A stretch of DNA of 64,000 nt from Todiramphus chloris collaris. Taxonomy: Eukaryota > Chordata > Aves > Coraciiformes > Alcedinidae. Of the stretch, positions 1 through 13,100 are shown piece after piece. Position 1 is the stretch's first letter, and each line of letters opens with the position of its first letter. The notes under the pieces are model-generated. The model was not told the DNA's origin and did not search any database. It worked only from the letters and a program-made list of their open reading frames with translations. A program made the translations under genes and the position numbers. The stretch covers positions 12,698,712 to 12,762,711 of the forward strand of contig JANVCC010000062.1 of the NCBI GenBank assembly GCA_025345505.1, in the 5' to 3' direction.

Positions 1-1040
1 TAAACAGTCATCCTCAGCTTATTTCCTCTTTGACCTGAATTAGTTTATTTGGAGAGAAAGAGGAAAAGAGTTTCAACTCAGGGTAAAAGTGTCCCTTTCC
101 ATTTCATTCTTGGTCAACATCAGCGCTGCAAATACATATTTAGTAAATGTTCTATGTGAAGCTCACATTTTGCAAGCAGTCCCACTAGTAGGTCTTCCCT
201 GGGAGAAAACACAGAAAAAAAAAAAAAACAAACCCAAAAGTTTGCAGGCAAATATACATAAACCCCATACAACTGAGCACCAAGAATGTATTATCTCAGG
301 CCAAGAGCATTCACAAAGATTTCATTCCACATTTGCTCAACTCTCTCAAGTCCTAACTTGTCCTTTGCCCAAAAAGCAAGGCAATTGAGGCTGCTGTTAC
401 TTCCTTATGTGTGGCACACTAAACACACCGTGAAGGGCTCCATAACAATGTAAGAGTCCAAGTTCCCTAGAACTGCTTGAGTCCGCATGGATGGCAACCA
501 TTTTACACAGTCTCATTTCAACATAATTACGAGGGACTATTTTGAGATCCTGCAGAATTTTGAGATCAAGGCAACAGGTACCTTAATACCAAAGTACAGT
601 ATAGAACAAGTACTATGATTCTATAAATGGTCTTGTGCTCACGCCCCTCAGAAGCAGCCACTGCCTTGTGCCCACTGTCCTGTTTCGCCGTGTCTGCATC
701 CCCCGGCAATGCCGCCCCGGGGAGCCCCTGTCCCCCCAGCACCAGCTCTACTGAGAGCAGTCGAATCCCCAGTCCCTTCACCAAAGCATGCTGGCAGCCC
801 AACTGACTCTGTCCAATAATTCCAAACTATGAGTTATTTCTCCTCCCTGCCTAGAAGAAATCCCAGAACTGTAAGGGGCACTGGACAGCAGCAGAGAAAA
901 CTTCAGATTTCAGTCACTGCAGCACAACATCAGGAATACTCTAAGTGGCTCTTATGCAAACTTAGTGGTATACATGATTTCTTTTGTAAGTATAAATAAA
1001 GTTGAAAATTTTCATGTTATCAGACATTGCAGTTTGATTA

Positions 1041-1062
1041 AAATAATAATAATAATAATAAT
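1041..1062 (+). repeat. (AAT)n microsatellite
   Basis: About seven perfect AAT units on the + strand in the intron downstream of the 45-nt INPP4B exon. Confidence 0.9.
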
Positions 1063-4000
1063 ATAAAAAAGACCTTCCACCAGGAAAAGCAGTGTAGTTT
1101 TCAAGGATTTATGAAAATATGGTTTATTCTTAGCAATGAAGCTGTGGAGCAAGCTAACAACTGTCGCTGAATTCTGCAGACCCTGCATGGCTTCTAACCC
1201 TCCTTGACAACACCGTGGTTAAGGAATTAAACTAAATAAAGAAGTAAAAATGTAAAAAAAAAAAAAAAATTAAAAATCAATTACATCCAGAACAGTTAAA
1301 ATGTCAGTTTTCTGGGAGGTTGGGAAAGGCTGGAAGAAGGAAGCAGTGCCAGGACTGCCATCCATATCTCTGTTGTAAGTAAGGAAGTCTTAGCAAGCTT
1401 TCTTTAAGTACAAAGGATTAACTCATCCTTACTTGGTTTGTTGCTCTCTGTGTACAAATGTCTGCAATAGACACAACTCTCAATAGGGATGCAAATAACC
1501 CTATTCATTCAGACCAGTTTCCTGGAACCACAGCGTAATCAGTTGTGGACTCAGAATGCATCCAGTGAGCACAAAGCCATCAGGTGACTCAAGAGCTGTA
1601 CCTGCAGATGTGTTGGCCGTGCAATGGGAGAGAGGACTCGGTGCCAGCCTCACCCCAGAAGATGCTGCCCATAATAACTCCTTCCATAGCAGAGAACTTC
1701 AGGGTAAGCCATTGCTCTCCCCTTCCCAACCTGACCACTCAACCCACACAAACCTCTGCCACTTGCTTCACGCCACCCCTCTGGCACCTTCAAGACAGAA
1801 GATGCAGGAGGCTACACGCACGTGTACACACAGCCACACATGCGCACAAACCCAATCCCAGAGTATGAGATCTAGGAGACCTACAGGGGAGTCACAGTAG
1901 GGAAGCTGAAGAGACTCATTTGAGAGGAAGAGATTCAAAAACTGAACTGGAAAGAGTACACTGGTTGGCAAGACAAATAGAATGTATGCACAGTAGTGCA
2001 TCAGTAGTATTTTGGGGGAAAAGCAGAAAGAGCAAAAATGAAATAAAAAAAAAAAAAAAGCAGCAGTATGTGCCAAAAATAACTTCTCTCTTATTTAATG
2101 ATCCTTAATCTTACATTCCTATGAACTAGATTAAAAAATACCCTGGAAACACAGGTTTTCAGCTTTGTCAGAACAATTTAAAAGTTTATGTCATTCACCA
2201 GAACACGTAATACTTCAGAAGCCAAGCATTACACTTGTAAAAATACTAAAGGACAAACTGAGTTGTTTCTTCAGGTTATTTTAATATCTAATATGAAAAA
2301 TAGCCCAATTTTGACAAAGCTGCGTTACATCTCTATTTACATCTATTAATTCTTAAGTAACTCTGTCACCCCTTCTCCTAAGACACTTCCAATAAGGCTT
2401 ACAAGTTATCATAAAGGTTTCCAACTGCTTTAACCTCAGAAACTAGAATTAGTTCAGGCAAAGCAGCATGAGTACTCTTACTAGTAAGGAGTGAAGTAGA
2501 CGAACCTGTGCAAAGACCGAGCTGTTGTAATTAGTCTATTTCCAGTACTCAGTCTCACTGGGGCACTGCACTAGCACCCAACTTCACAGAAAACATCAGT
2601 TTTCATCAGAGACACAATCTTATCACTTCAACATTTTGGACAGAAGGAATTTTGGAAATATTATTCCCTATTTAGGAAGTCTGAGAAAATTGTGCAGCTG
2701 ACACAGAAAGCATCATTTTCAATATCAAGACGGAACTGATTTTACTAAGAAGCCTACCAACTTAAGATTTGAGAAAGAAAGGTTCTTCCTAGTCCTACTC
2801 TCCTTTTTCCCTGGCCTTGTAAATGCAGCAGTTTTCTAACTCTGACAAGACTGTAGAATTTGTACATTTCTGACAGAATATAATCCTATCATCTGCTGCA
2901 TCACTTGAGAATTAATATGATACAACCCTATCTCTTAGAATGGTTAAATTTCAAAACACTCTTTTCACTTAGCTTTTCAAATTCAGGTATCTACAAAGTC
3001 CTCTCTAAATAGATTAGCCACAGTTATTAAAAATTTACCTCTACACAAACATACCCATCAAAACCTTTGAGAATCTCTATAAGAGTCTTTATTCTATTAG
3101 ATTTAAAAGCTTCCCTTAGTTGCAGCCCTAATGTACACACATTTGTATTTACAAGGCTGTCATCCACTTCTTCCTGGCAGTGCAAATAGATTTTTTTGTT
3201 GTTGTTGTTCTTCAAAGCAAAATCTCCCAGAAACTGAAATTAATTAAATTTCATAGAACAGAATGGAGGAAAATGGCCTGCAACCCAGTTTGCACCTGGG
3301 TTTACTAATACCGAGACCCCCAAATATCTTCATGCTACTTAATCCTCTCATCAGGTGGATTCGTCTGCTCCACCACACTGAAATGGTCATTTGGCAACAA
3401 CTTACTCCCTCACAATGGTTGATCGTGTGCTCTAACCCACGTCAGAGCAAATAAACATCCCTGTATTTAATGAGCCCACTGTGGGGACTAATTGCTACAT
3501 GGCATAAGCTACATAGAAATTTAATTTACAGAAGTCATAGCTGGCTACTGAATATCATTACGTAGCAATGGACGCCTATAAATTGGAAATATTTCTATGA
3601 CTACTTCTATGGAGAATTACTGAGTAATGAGTAATGCTTTACTAAGTGTGATAGATTGTCAGCAATGAAACAAATTTTCATATATGTGGGCTACATACAT
3701 GGAATAGATATCTGTGCAGCTCTGAATAAATATCTGAAGATATTTAGATCTTCTACAAAGAAACATATTTTCTCTGCATAGTATACTACATGATAGAGAG
3801 AATTTTTCAAGGTCTATCAGTGTGCAAGAAGCACGCAGAACACCAACTGAACATCTCCCAAAGTTTCATTACTGGGGATTTTTGAGTCATTGCATATTTA
3901 TCGATACAATTAGTACAGATTAATATTTAAGGTTCATGCCAAAACGCTGCTTTTCTAGCTGCAATGAAAATGAAGACAATTCCCACCCTAAAGGGAATGA

Positions 4001-5470
4001 AGGAAAAATTTCTAAAATCACACTAATGTCTACAGATACAGATCTGAAAATCTGGCCTAATTGCCTAATTGTCTAGGACTCAAACACAGCGTACTTGAAG
4101 AAGGGAAAAAAAAAAAAAAAAAAAAATCAATCCAGAGCAGTAACTCCAAAATAAATATCTATAAAAGATGGCATGTGTATGTTGGCATTTCAGGAAGAAG
4201 GATAACTGTTAGGATAGAATTAAAGTCTTCCGTGGACCACTCAGTTACTGAAGGTAGATTTTCCTAATGCAGGTGTGTTATGCTTAAATGTTTTGTTTTG
4301 TTTTATGATAAAGACACTTAAGAATTTGCTTTACATAATTGCCTATCCTGCTAAGTATCCCGGACTTAGGACAGTGGCCAGGAAGACCAGTCAAAATCAA
4401 CACATTTACACTGCTAATCTTATTTTTTACCTGAGGAACAGCAGAAGTCAGTGTATAAGATCACTCACAGAGCTGCAATGACTCAATCAATAATGCTGCA
4501 GAACAAACCACAGAACATAAATTCCTACTAGAAACAACCGCATGCATAGCACAGATGCTGACACCGTGACTGAACAGAGCTCCATCCAGCATGAGCCCAA
4601 ACAAGTCTGAAAATGGCTTTACATTGTTTTTACACTTGTGCCTGCTAGGGCACATTTATAACTGAAAGCAACTTCTCCCTAAGTACGGCTCATCTCATTT
4701 GCAGTCAGCGCCTGCAGCTCCTTCCTCCCTCTCCTATGCCACACACCAGGGTCATTCTGGGTGTTTGTTGTTGCTGGAGCATAGCAATTACTAGCTAGCT
4801 GCGCCCAAATACTACAGTCATATCACCTATAAAATGCACATAGAAAGGCCTAGAAAAATTAAAATCTCTCTTAATTATTATAGCGTAGTAATTCCCCAAC
4901 ACAGAACTAGACTTTTCTTGCTTGCCTACATTTAACAATTTCAGCAGAAATAGTCCCTACAGAAAATAAACAAACAAAAAACCCAAACCAAACCAAACCA
5001 CTACTGGACAGAGTTTTTATAACGCTATAACTGTTTTCTTTTTAAAAGGCATACAGGTAAAGCTACCCAGATACCATTAAATCAGTCTAAAAATGGTGTA
5101 TCAGCCAGAACTGCATCTCCCTCAAAGGGCAGATAATTTTAATTGCCCAAATAGTGGAGTTTGATTGACTTTTATAGAATACCCTGCTTACAAATGCCTG
5201 TTTCCCTCCATCATGTACACACACGCTTTTTCAATAGATGCTTTAAAGTGTTTCCATCAGAATAAATGTAACAAATACTGAATCGCACTGAGTATAAGTT
5301 TCTCAGTGTACAGCTATACAACAAGATAAATCTATTAGCAGGTTGTATGAATGCAAAAAATGTAACAAACTGGACAAGTTTCAGTCATTTCAGAATGTAT
5401 GCAGTATGCAGTGTCAGATATTTCAGAAGATACAACTTTTTCTTTTACCATATCCAGGAGCTGGGAATAA

Positions 5471-5540
5471 ATCACAGAATCATTTAGACTAGAGAAGACC
5501 CTTAAGATCATTGAGTCCAACCGTTCATCAACTAAACCTA
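5471..5540 (-). mobile_element. CR1 LINE 3'-end remnant, reverse orientation
   Basis: The + strand carries the reverse complement of the standard CR1 3' end: an ATCACAGAATCATTTAG-type end, then AGACCCTTAAGATCATTGAG, then TCCAACC. Only about 70 bp survive, consistent with the severe 5' truncation usual for avian CR1. Confidence 0.8.
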
Positions 5541-6357
5541 GCTCTTATTCTGATTTCTGATATGGAATTATTGTATTTAGTTGTATTTAGCAAATATATT
5601 TAGTGCTTTGACAACAAGTAATTATTTCAAGTAATTATTTCACTCACTGTTTCAACAGCTCCAAAGTTTTTGCACTAAAAGAGCAATGACCAAGTCAACA
5701 ATTTTCCTTTCTAAATGGCACGGTTAGGGCTGCAAATATTGTGCAGCCTTTATCTTGTATGACAAAAACATGATCATTCAATTAGCTTGCTTCATGTACT
5801 GAGCCATCTTAATCATGCAGTATACCTCTGAAGAGCAACAGAGGCTTGAGCTGATAGAGTACCTCCTGAAACAAAGGTCTCTTATATTATATGCTATACT
5901 AATACACAATTCACATATACTAATTACTTATACTAAGTATAAGAAGAGAAAATCCAGTAAATGTTTATATTGACTCCTCTACAAAACAGTAATCAATGCT
6001 TTACATAAAAGTTTGTTCTAAAGCAACAGTACATTTGCCTGAATAAAATATCTTTTTAAAAACTTCCATCTTAAATGTCTTGTCCCAAATCCACATTCAC
6101 AAAGCTATCAGGCTGATTTTCAGCTTAGCAGAGCAGCACAGCATTAGAAAACTCAACAGTTCTTTAGACATTTCAGCCAATTAAGAACCTTAAGTCAGCA
6201 TTTCAAAGACAAGAGGAGGCACATCTCTTACCTAAATGTAGGATATACAACATAACAAGTAATATGTTACACTGTATGACACTATACACGAGTATGTATG
6301 TAAACTCTTCACACACACAAGCCATTGCAATTCCAAGAAGTCAAAATTCTATCTTAC

Positions 6358-6402
6358 CAAGACTGAATTCCAGCTTTGGCTCATTTGCAATTCTCTTAAT
6401 AC
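6358..6402 (-). CDS. INPP4B: INPP4B coding exon of 45 nt, start of the C2-domain region
   Basis: This is a small internal exon of the PI(3,4)P2 4-phosphatase INPP4B, which removes the 4-phosphate from PI(3,4)P2 at endosomal and plasma membranes and so damps PI3K-AKT signalling. On the minus strand a pyrimidine-rich tract ends in AAAG at 6403. The exon then reads IKRIANEPKLEFSL after completing a serine codon (A from the previous exon plus GT), and ends G|GTAAGA at 6358/6357. From memory, human INPP4B has IQKTPNEPQLEFILA at the same place, directly after QFTS, so order, phase and sequence all agree. The phases (2 nt in, 14 codons, 1 nt out) join the 8082-8306 exon without a break. The next exon, carrying most of the C2 domain, is not visible below this point and probably lies outside the window. 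Confidence 0.93.
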
Positions 6403-8081
6403 CTTTTAAAGTTAAGAAAAGAAAAAAAAATTAGAAACTATCTGATTTCAGTGTCTAGTTTTTCAATACATAGTAAAATTCTCACAGGCCTGACACCTCT
6501 AACTACTGCCATTGCCACCAGATTAACATTTTATGTTCCATAGGTACAGTTAAAGACCTTTGCATGAAATACTTATCAGCAAAACAAAACAAACAAAAAA
6601 CCCCAACAACCACAACAACACCAGCCTGTTTTAGAAGAAGATTTCTTTCTCTTTAATAGATACTATTTGTTACAGTAAAAGGAACCCAAGGAAATAAAAA
6701 AGAAAAAATAACCTTTCAAAGAGGAATACTTGTAAGATTTTTTCAATCACAACGAACTATTATATCTATCTGTTGGAAAAACATTAGATCTAATGACTCA
6801 TTTTTAGGTAGCTATGTCATCACATTAAAAATGAAAACAACAGCCATTTTCTCGGAAAGTATGTAAATCAATTTAATATAGTAAATCATAGAACCATGTT
6901 ATTGACTTACATATAAATTGTAAAGCAACAAAACCAACATGTTTTTGTTGTAAAATAGCACATAAGTTCCTTTTCTCTTATAGCAAGGGCAGTAAGAATA
7001 TCTTTATTCCCTCCATTGTGGAATTGTGTTCTAGTACTGAACACACATTATTGAACAGTATTGAAGAAATTAGTCAGATGGGAAGGACCAAGTTGGTATA
7101 TAAATAGGATGGGAACACATGACTTTTGTTCATAATTTGGAAAAAAAACTCAAGAAAACACCAACCAAACACAAACAAAAAAAACACACACAAAAAACAA
7201 ACCACAAAACCACTCAAAAAAACCCCATCAAAAATAACACAACAAAACCAAAAAGATAACCCCACCAAAATTTAGAGCTGCTCTTGCTCCATGAAAACTT
7301 GATGTTGCTGAGAAGGTCTAGTTTCACACTGTTCTCACTACTATAGATAATTATTCAAGTCTGTACAAGAAAAATTACAGGTGCAGAGCTTAGAAAGGCC
7401 TTGGTCAGTGAGAAATAGTAAATAAGTTTTGGATTCTTTTTGTGGGTTTTCTGTTTGCTTGTTTTTTTTAAACGAACTTATAGCACCTTTCTGAAGTGTA
7501 TTCTGCCACTGGCAGAGTCAGCATACTGGTCTGGAACAACTTTATGAATATGATGGATACTTTGATTGAGTAACTGGGAAACTGAAATACAGTGCCCAGA
7601 CTCCACTGCACCAAACATGATTCAACATATGGCTATGTCCTTTCAAATCCCCAGAGTGCTTTTATATCAGAAAGAATAAATCTGTGATACTAATTTAAGT
7701 ACCACTAAAGCTTTATACATTTATCAAAGTTATCAGACTATTTTAAACAGTAGTCCATATGTTCATATAGGACACAAAAGAGGAAAACAGTATTTCTAAC
7801 TAAACAATTTCTAAGTCTTATGATAAAAATAAATTAGAGAGGAAAAAGTCAGGAACACAGCAATCATGTATTTGTTCTCCAAAGGTTATCTGCATAAATC
7901 GAACTGTATCACGTAATGATATTTAAAGATAATAATCATCAGTTGACTTCCTCCACAACTGTTCTTTCACAGGCAATGAGCCAAAGAGCATTACATACCC
8001 TGTTTGCAATGCTATCTGTACTGCTACAGAGAGTAGGCCATTTTTCTTGTACCACTCAATAACTTGAGTATATGCACTTAC
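6403..8081 (-). other. INPP4B: INPP4B intron, 1679 bp
   Basis: This intron separates the 8082-8306 and 6358-6402 exons. It has a GTAAGT donor at its high-coordinate end and a pyrimidine-rich tract and AG at its low-coordinate end. It contains an A/C-rich patch at 6580-6622, a longer A/C tract at 7141-7265 and a T/G-rich patch at about 7430-7474. No recognised gene or transposon is present. Confidence 0.85.
7141..7265. repeat. A/C-only low-complexity tract (125 bp)
   Basis: About 125 bp of the + strand is almost free of G and T and made of irregular runs such as AAAACACCAACC and CAAAAAACAAACC. In the minus-strand transcript this becomes a U/G-rich tract within the 1.7 kb intron. The minus-strand open frame across it (many F, G, V and W codons) is a product of the composition and not a gene. 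Confidence 0.85.
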
Positions 8082-8306
8082 TTGTAAACTGTGGCTCTCC
8101 TAGACTGTCTGCTTGGGATGACGGGAGAAACTGCCTGGCTTCATCTGTTGATCTCTCCTCTTTGATTTCCATGATCAACCTCCGAAGCTGCTGAATTTTA
8201 TTCCGCAAACCTTCCGAGTTTGCCTCTCCCAGTGCCACAGCCCAAGATTCACACTCTGGCTTGGACGCGGCCTCAATGTAAAGATCCGGTTCTCCACTCT
8301 GAAACT
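8082..8306 (-). CDS. INPP4B: INPP4B exon with the reference ATG and an in-frame upstream PH-like extension
   Basis: The minus-strand exon is bounded by ...GTGCAG at 8307 and A|GTAAGT at 8082/8081, a consensus donor. It has 74 full codons plus 2 nt in and 1 nt out. Codon 45, at 8172-8170, is an ATG in good context (A at -3, G at +4). It begins MEIKEERSTDEARQFLPSSQ and ends near QFTS. As I recall it, human INPP4B starts MEIKEE, continues QHFLPTAQA and reaches QFTS, which identifies the exon. The 44 codons before the ATG are also open and include DLYIEAASKPECESWAVAL. That is the last strand and the tryptophan-bearing C-terminal helix of a PH domain, followed by a charged helix NKIQQLRRLI. In mammals I know this upstream part only as untranslated leader. 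Here it continues in phase into the exon at 18309-18393. Gene identity is secure; translation of the extension is inferred. Confidence 0.92.
8170..8172 (-). other. INPP4B: INPP4B start codon of the short (reference-type) protein
   Basis: This ATG aligns with the initiator methionine of the mammalian reference protein, which begins MEIKEE. The context is TTGATCATGG, with the favoured purine at -3 and G at +4. It lies inside an exon whose reading frame is also open upstream. It can therefore be the initiator of a short isoform or an internal methionine of a PH-extended isoform. The sequence alone does not say which is used. Confidence 0.75.
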
Positions 8307-10149
8307 CTGCACTCAGAAAACATGAACACAGCTTTTAGGAACTCTGATTCAAAAGATCATGAAAACATTGATGTCACACACAACTACAACCATAACACAC
8401 GCATTTCTTTTCATGGTCGCAGACACACATGCCCCATCCGCCTCTTGTATCAAACCCCAGTTCCTTCATACTCAGTGCAGTACTAAGTCTATCCACAGAG
8501 TGGTTCCAAAAGCAATTAACATATTGCTAAACCAGGTGGCAAAACCAAATCAAAATGGGAAATCCTTCTTTTAGCACAGATTCTGTAGCCTAGCAGGTAG
8601 CTAATAGAACTGCTAACCTGAACAAGAATTTGATTTACCAGAGTCAGCAGACATGGTTCTGACAGACAGTGGCATTCACCAGAAAAAAATGTGTCCATCA
8701 TTTCTTCTGTTAGAGATCTCCTTTATGTTCAGCCTCTCATTCATCCTTGCCAGAATACTGCTCACCAACACAAGCAGATAATTTATCATGACATAGCTCC
8801 TCTGTAAAGACTCAAAAGGTTGTATGTAGGAGCTTCTGACCTCATTACTATCCACAAGTCATTTGCTGTTCTGCCTGAAGTCTAATTGTTTATTTATCAA
8901 ATTTTCTAAGGCAAAAAAAAAAAAAGAAGAAACAAACAAGGGGTAAGAGAGAGCTGAAGCTCCCAAGGAATCCAGGTAAGTAGCAAGGGTCACTCATTTG
9001 TTTAAGATTAGCACAGGAAGAAAAAAATACCTCTTAGGCATTTAAAATTCTGCAGTATAGATGGCTTCAGAGTCACAAATTCAATGTGACATTTAGTGTG
9101 ACATGTACTGAGAAGAATAAACTAGCAAAGAAAGAAAAATCAATGCTTCTTTAAAAGAAGTTAACAACTGATTTCAAAACATAAAACTTTATAAAACACC
9201 TGTGCTATTGTATTAATAAGGACTTGGTTGGATATCAAAACCATTTTCACCTAACTAAGCCATAGATCATTTTACTGGAAGAAACAGAACACTTAAGTGT
9301 TTTCATACTTAGGTCAAAAACACAAAGAACTGTATTGTAGATACAAAGGGAACTTATATTCTCTTTTACTAACTTGACTGTCTAACCTTGGGCACTTACC
9401 CATGTGTTATTCTAAACCCATTTGCACTTTCAGGAACTGAGCATCTGCCACTTAAAATTAACTCTGATTTTATTGTTACAGGGCAAGGAACAAGATACAA
9501 GCCTCAAGTCCAGAAGCCTCTTAAAACTGTGCTGGCAGAAATCCCTGGAGAGGTGGGACAAGATTTTTTTTGTCTGGGGGAGGATCTAAGAAAATCTAAA
9601 TGTGTAGCTGCAGCTGCTGCTAAGAATGCTGGATAAGATTTCACATTCCAGTTGGACCGGAGAATTCATGAGGAAAGACTAGACTGAGCAGAAAGTCAGG
9701 CAACATCTTTCTGGCTTCACAGGCAATTTAACTAGTGCCAATGAGAATTCAAACTCTTCACTCTAGTCCTGACTCAGTCAGAAAACGAGGTATTCAGTTC
9801 TGGAGCCAAAAATATTCAAAATCTGAGGGAGCTGCAGGTGTTCATCAGATCCTTGTTTACACACAAAATACGTACTTGACTGACCAAAGCTAAGCAAGAT
9901 GAGCTTTGTTGTTTGCCAAAGATTATTTTACAGACAAGGATGTTTCAGCTGAAAGCTCTCACTTGATTTGCTACTACATCTGAGCCATGACGGCAGTGAC
10001 TTTCAAAAAAGACTGATAATTAGCAGAGCTGATAACTTTACTACTGCCCTGGTAAGATCGGCAAGGGTACAGTGGTCTACTCCCTTCTGTCACTGATCTC
10101 AATAATTCAGTTTTTATTTCATAATATTTTGCAGCTACCAGTGAAAAAT

Positions 10150-10170
10150 GGGGGTGGGGGATGGGGGGGG
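10150..10170 (+). repeat. G-rich tract with quadruplex potential
   Basis: Runs of five, five and eight G separated by T and AT satisfy the four-run G-quadruplex pattern, because the last run can be split in two. It lies on the + strand, which is the template strand for INPP4B, and is followed by TGTGT and an A run. Confidence 0.7.
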
Positions 10171-13100
10171 TGTGTAAAAAAAAAAAGTAAAAAGCATCAC
10201 ATCAACATCAACATTGACCAGCAGTCATTCTAATATTATTAAAACAAAAAGAAAAAAATTACCAGCATGGAAAACATCTGCTTATACCACTCCGCCTTTT
10301 AAAGCACAGACAATTTTAATAAAAGCAGTCTGAATAGCCAAGATAGCTTAGCTAAGGAAAACCTGTCAGACAAGCCAACACTTGACAACCAAAATACAAA
10401 TATACCAAGGTGTTGTCTTCTTTTTGCTCTTTATTTTTAAGTGTAAATAAGAACAGTGATCTTGTTTGGAAATATCCTACCACTAGCTAGATAAAACACA
10501 TCTGCTTTGGGAGGAAATAAATGTTTTGCAATTGAAATCATGCTATTTTTATTTACCTCTGAGCTGTGGAAATCAGACTGCCAACCAAGCACAAAAGGCA
10601 CACTGAATCACCCTTAATGGGCATGGAACCAGGAATGGAGAGGGAAATGCAGCAGGAGTGGGCACAATTCACTGTATTCTGATCTAACAGGTGCCAGTTT
10701 TGAAATGTGGAAATTCATTCTAAACTATCACTTGAAAACACTACAGTCTGCTATATTTAGATAGATGGAGTACTCTGACAGCTAAGTTAAAATCTGAAAA
10801 GCCTACAAAAATACCTGAAAAATATTCGTCACTGCAAATGCAGAAAGTTTTATTCTGCAGCTCCAACAGTTGCTAAGATGTCTTTCCCATACTATTCCAA
10901 TGCATATAAAGTTCACGTACAAGTTCACATATTAGAAGAAACACAAAGTCTAAAATGCACATTGGCAAAAATATCTGTTGCAATAAAGAAGTGCACAGGT
11001 TTATTTACAGAATAAAGATCATCATATCTTTGCTCTTCTCTTCCAGACCATTATGCTGACTATCATTTTAAATTAGCTGCATACAGCAAACACTAACAAG
11101 CTCAGACACTTAATTCCAAATTGCATCAGGGAGACAAAACTTACCTGAAATTAGTCTTTCTGAAATTAAAACTAACAGACGCACAAATGTAATGAAATCC
11201 TCAAATGAGTGGCAGACACATCAGCAGAATTACAGTTGTACTGAAACATATTGAAGCAGGTGTATTTCATGGGTGGACAACAGCATTTTATGCTTTATAA
11301 TTAGGGAGCAACTGTAGAAAATACAAGTACACAAGCATCCTTTGTCATACTGTTACTGCTGAATGAGTTACCCTAAGTTACTTTTGGAAAAAAAATCCTG
11401 ACCTTTTCAGAGTATTTACTACTGACTTCAACCAGACCAGTTCTTTATCTGGTATGCATTCCTAGTTTTACTGGTGTGATATAATTTTGAATAGGAGGAC
11501 AAGTAAGATTTAAGAACATACAATACCAAGAAAACTTTCTGTCTACTTGGGAATCTGCAATAGCGTAAGAGTAATCTTCATCTCAGTGCTCAACATCCTC
11601 TGTGGGGTTTCAAGGTCAGTGGCATAAACCAAGAGAACACATCCACACAACTAAACCCAATTATTTTCTTTGCAAAACAAACATTCAACTTACTGTGCCC
11701 TACATTCAAAGCAAAACAGGATATAGTTCTACCTTTACCTTTTTTTCTTCTGGAACTGCAGAAGGTCTACAAAACTACAAAAACCAACATAGGACCTTCA
11801 TGCATGCATGAAGTGAAAATAAAACAGAGAAAAAAACCCAACCAAAAAAAAACCCAAACAAAACAGAAATAAAGCGAAAGCTTCTGAGATCAGACACAAG
11901 GATACTGATGCAACCTACAGTTACCCAACAGCATTTGTACCAACGATGGATTTGCGTGTATCGAGTGTAAAAAATGTGCGAAGTCAGACACACTCCTCTT
12001 AAATACTATTCTGCAATTGCAACAAACAACCAGATATCAGAATTTTTCTTCTCATTTCTGTACAGTTAGTTCAGTTTTGAACTGTCCAGTTGAAAACAAA
12101 TGAATGGTCACAGCTACTAGACTCAGGAGGGGAAAAAAAGAAAACAGAAAGGCCAAATCGTAATAATTCTAGTGCACAAAGTGGTCTCTAAACATTAGCA
12201 CTGACACTTGGATAACACAACTGGTACTTGGATAATGCTACAAAACCAAGGTAACACCGAGGCATCCCCAGTGAAATCTGTGGGAACAGATTCTGTAGCA
12301 AAGCATTCTGTGTTTGCTCTACAGCACATGGATGTAGCACCTGGGACGGTACAAGCTCCCCTCCACTTGGACAGGAGTGTTGCTGTTCACACCTTCTGAA
12401 GGAAAGTTTTACAGATTCAAAACTGCCCAACTTCCGCAGTCTGTAACTGTGTTCAAACTTCCTGTCCCCTGACACGCAAAGCAAGCAAAACTAGAGACAT
12501 CACTTATGTTGATGTTATGGAAAGACCAAGTGCTCCCGTGGCTCTACTGCTTCCACCTTAAACTCTACTGCACAGTCTTAACTGCAGACCCCTCACTAGC
12601 AGGTTCTTAGCAGTCCTTCCAGCAGCTTGACCATGTCCCTGCTCTTCTTTAATGAAGTACCAGAGGCTCAACTGGAAGCAAGAGCTGAGGAAGCAGAGAG
12701 TGGAAAGCAAATGTGTCTGTTCATAGAGTCTTTTCTGATCAGGGCTCTGTTTAAGAACAACTCTTTTAATGAAGAGTGATCTCAACAAGACTTTCTCTCA
12801 AAGAAGCCAGCTTATGAAGTTTATGATCCCATAGGACTTCTGCAGCTCAAATAAATGAATTCAACACTCCTGCTCAAACAGGACTGCTGTCAAATAAAGA
12901 AATAGCACAAAGAGAAGCTGAATATCTCTAGTGGCAGGGGAAAAATCTTTTGTACTCTAACCCAACTGTCTGAAGTTAGAAGTGTAATTTGAAGTCAGTT
13001 CCATCATCATCTGGTAACTTGGGTTTGCTCCCATTATTTTGTAATAGTACTTAAATATCCCAAGTTTTTGAATTTAACAATAACAATTCACCTCTTTTCT

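Larger units (their letters stand above)
1..6357 (-). other. INPP4B: INPP4B intron downstream of the 45-nt exon (runs off the window)
   Basis: AT-rich sequence with no recognised gene. It contains an (AAT)n run at 1041-1062, A runs at 215-228, 1254-1269, 2045-2059 and 4106-4126, a GC-rich CpG-bearing patch at about 640-800, a CR1 3'-end remnant at 5471-5540, and an A/C-only tract at 4962-5004. Short direct duplications sit at 5571-5590 (10 bp twice) and 5615-5640 (13 bp twice), and a 17-bp perfect hairpin at 5927-5943. The next INPP4B exon (the body of the C2 domain) was looked for on the minus strand and not seen. Confidence 0.8.

Noticed and set aside
566-802. 78-codon minus-strand frame over the GC-rich patch.
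   Set aside because: No recognisable domain and no good splice sites in phase with INPP4B. The open frame follows from high GC lowering stop frequency.
7074-7268. Minus-strand frame rich in F, G, V and W, looking like a membrane protein.
   Set aside because: It is the reverse translation of an A/C-only tract. The same applies to 56548-56838 on the minus strand.
12188-12484. Overlapping open frames on both strands (98 codons minus, 63 codons plus).
   Set aside because: No recognised product and no in-phase splice sites. It lies inside the intron between two phased INPP4B exons.
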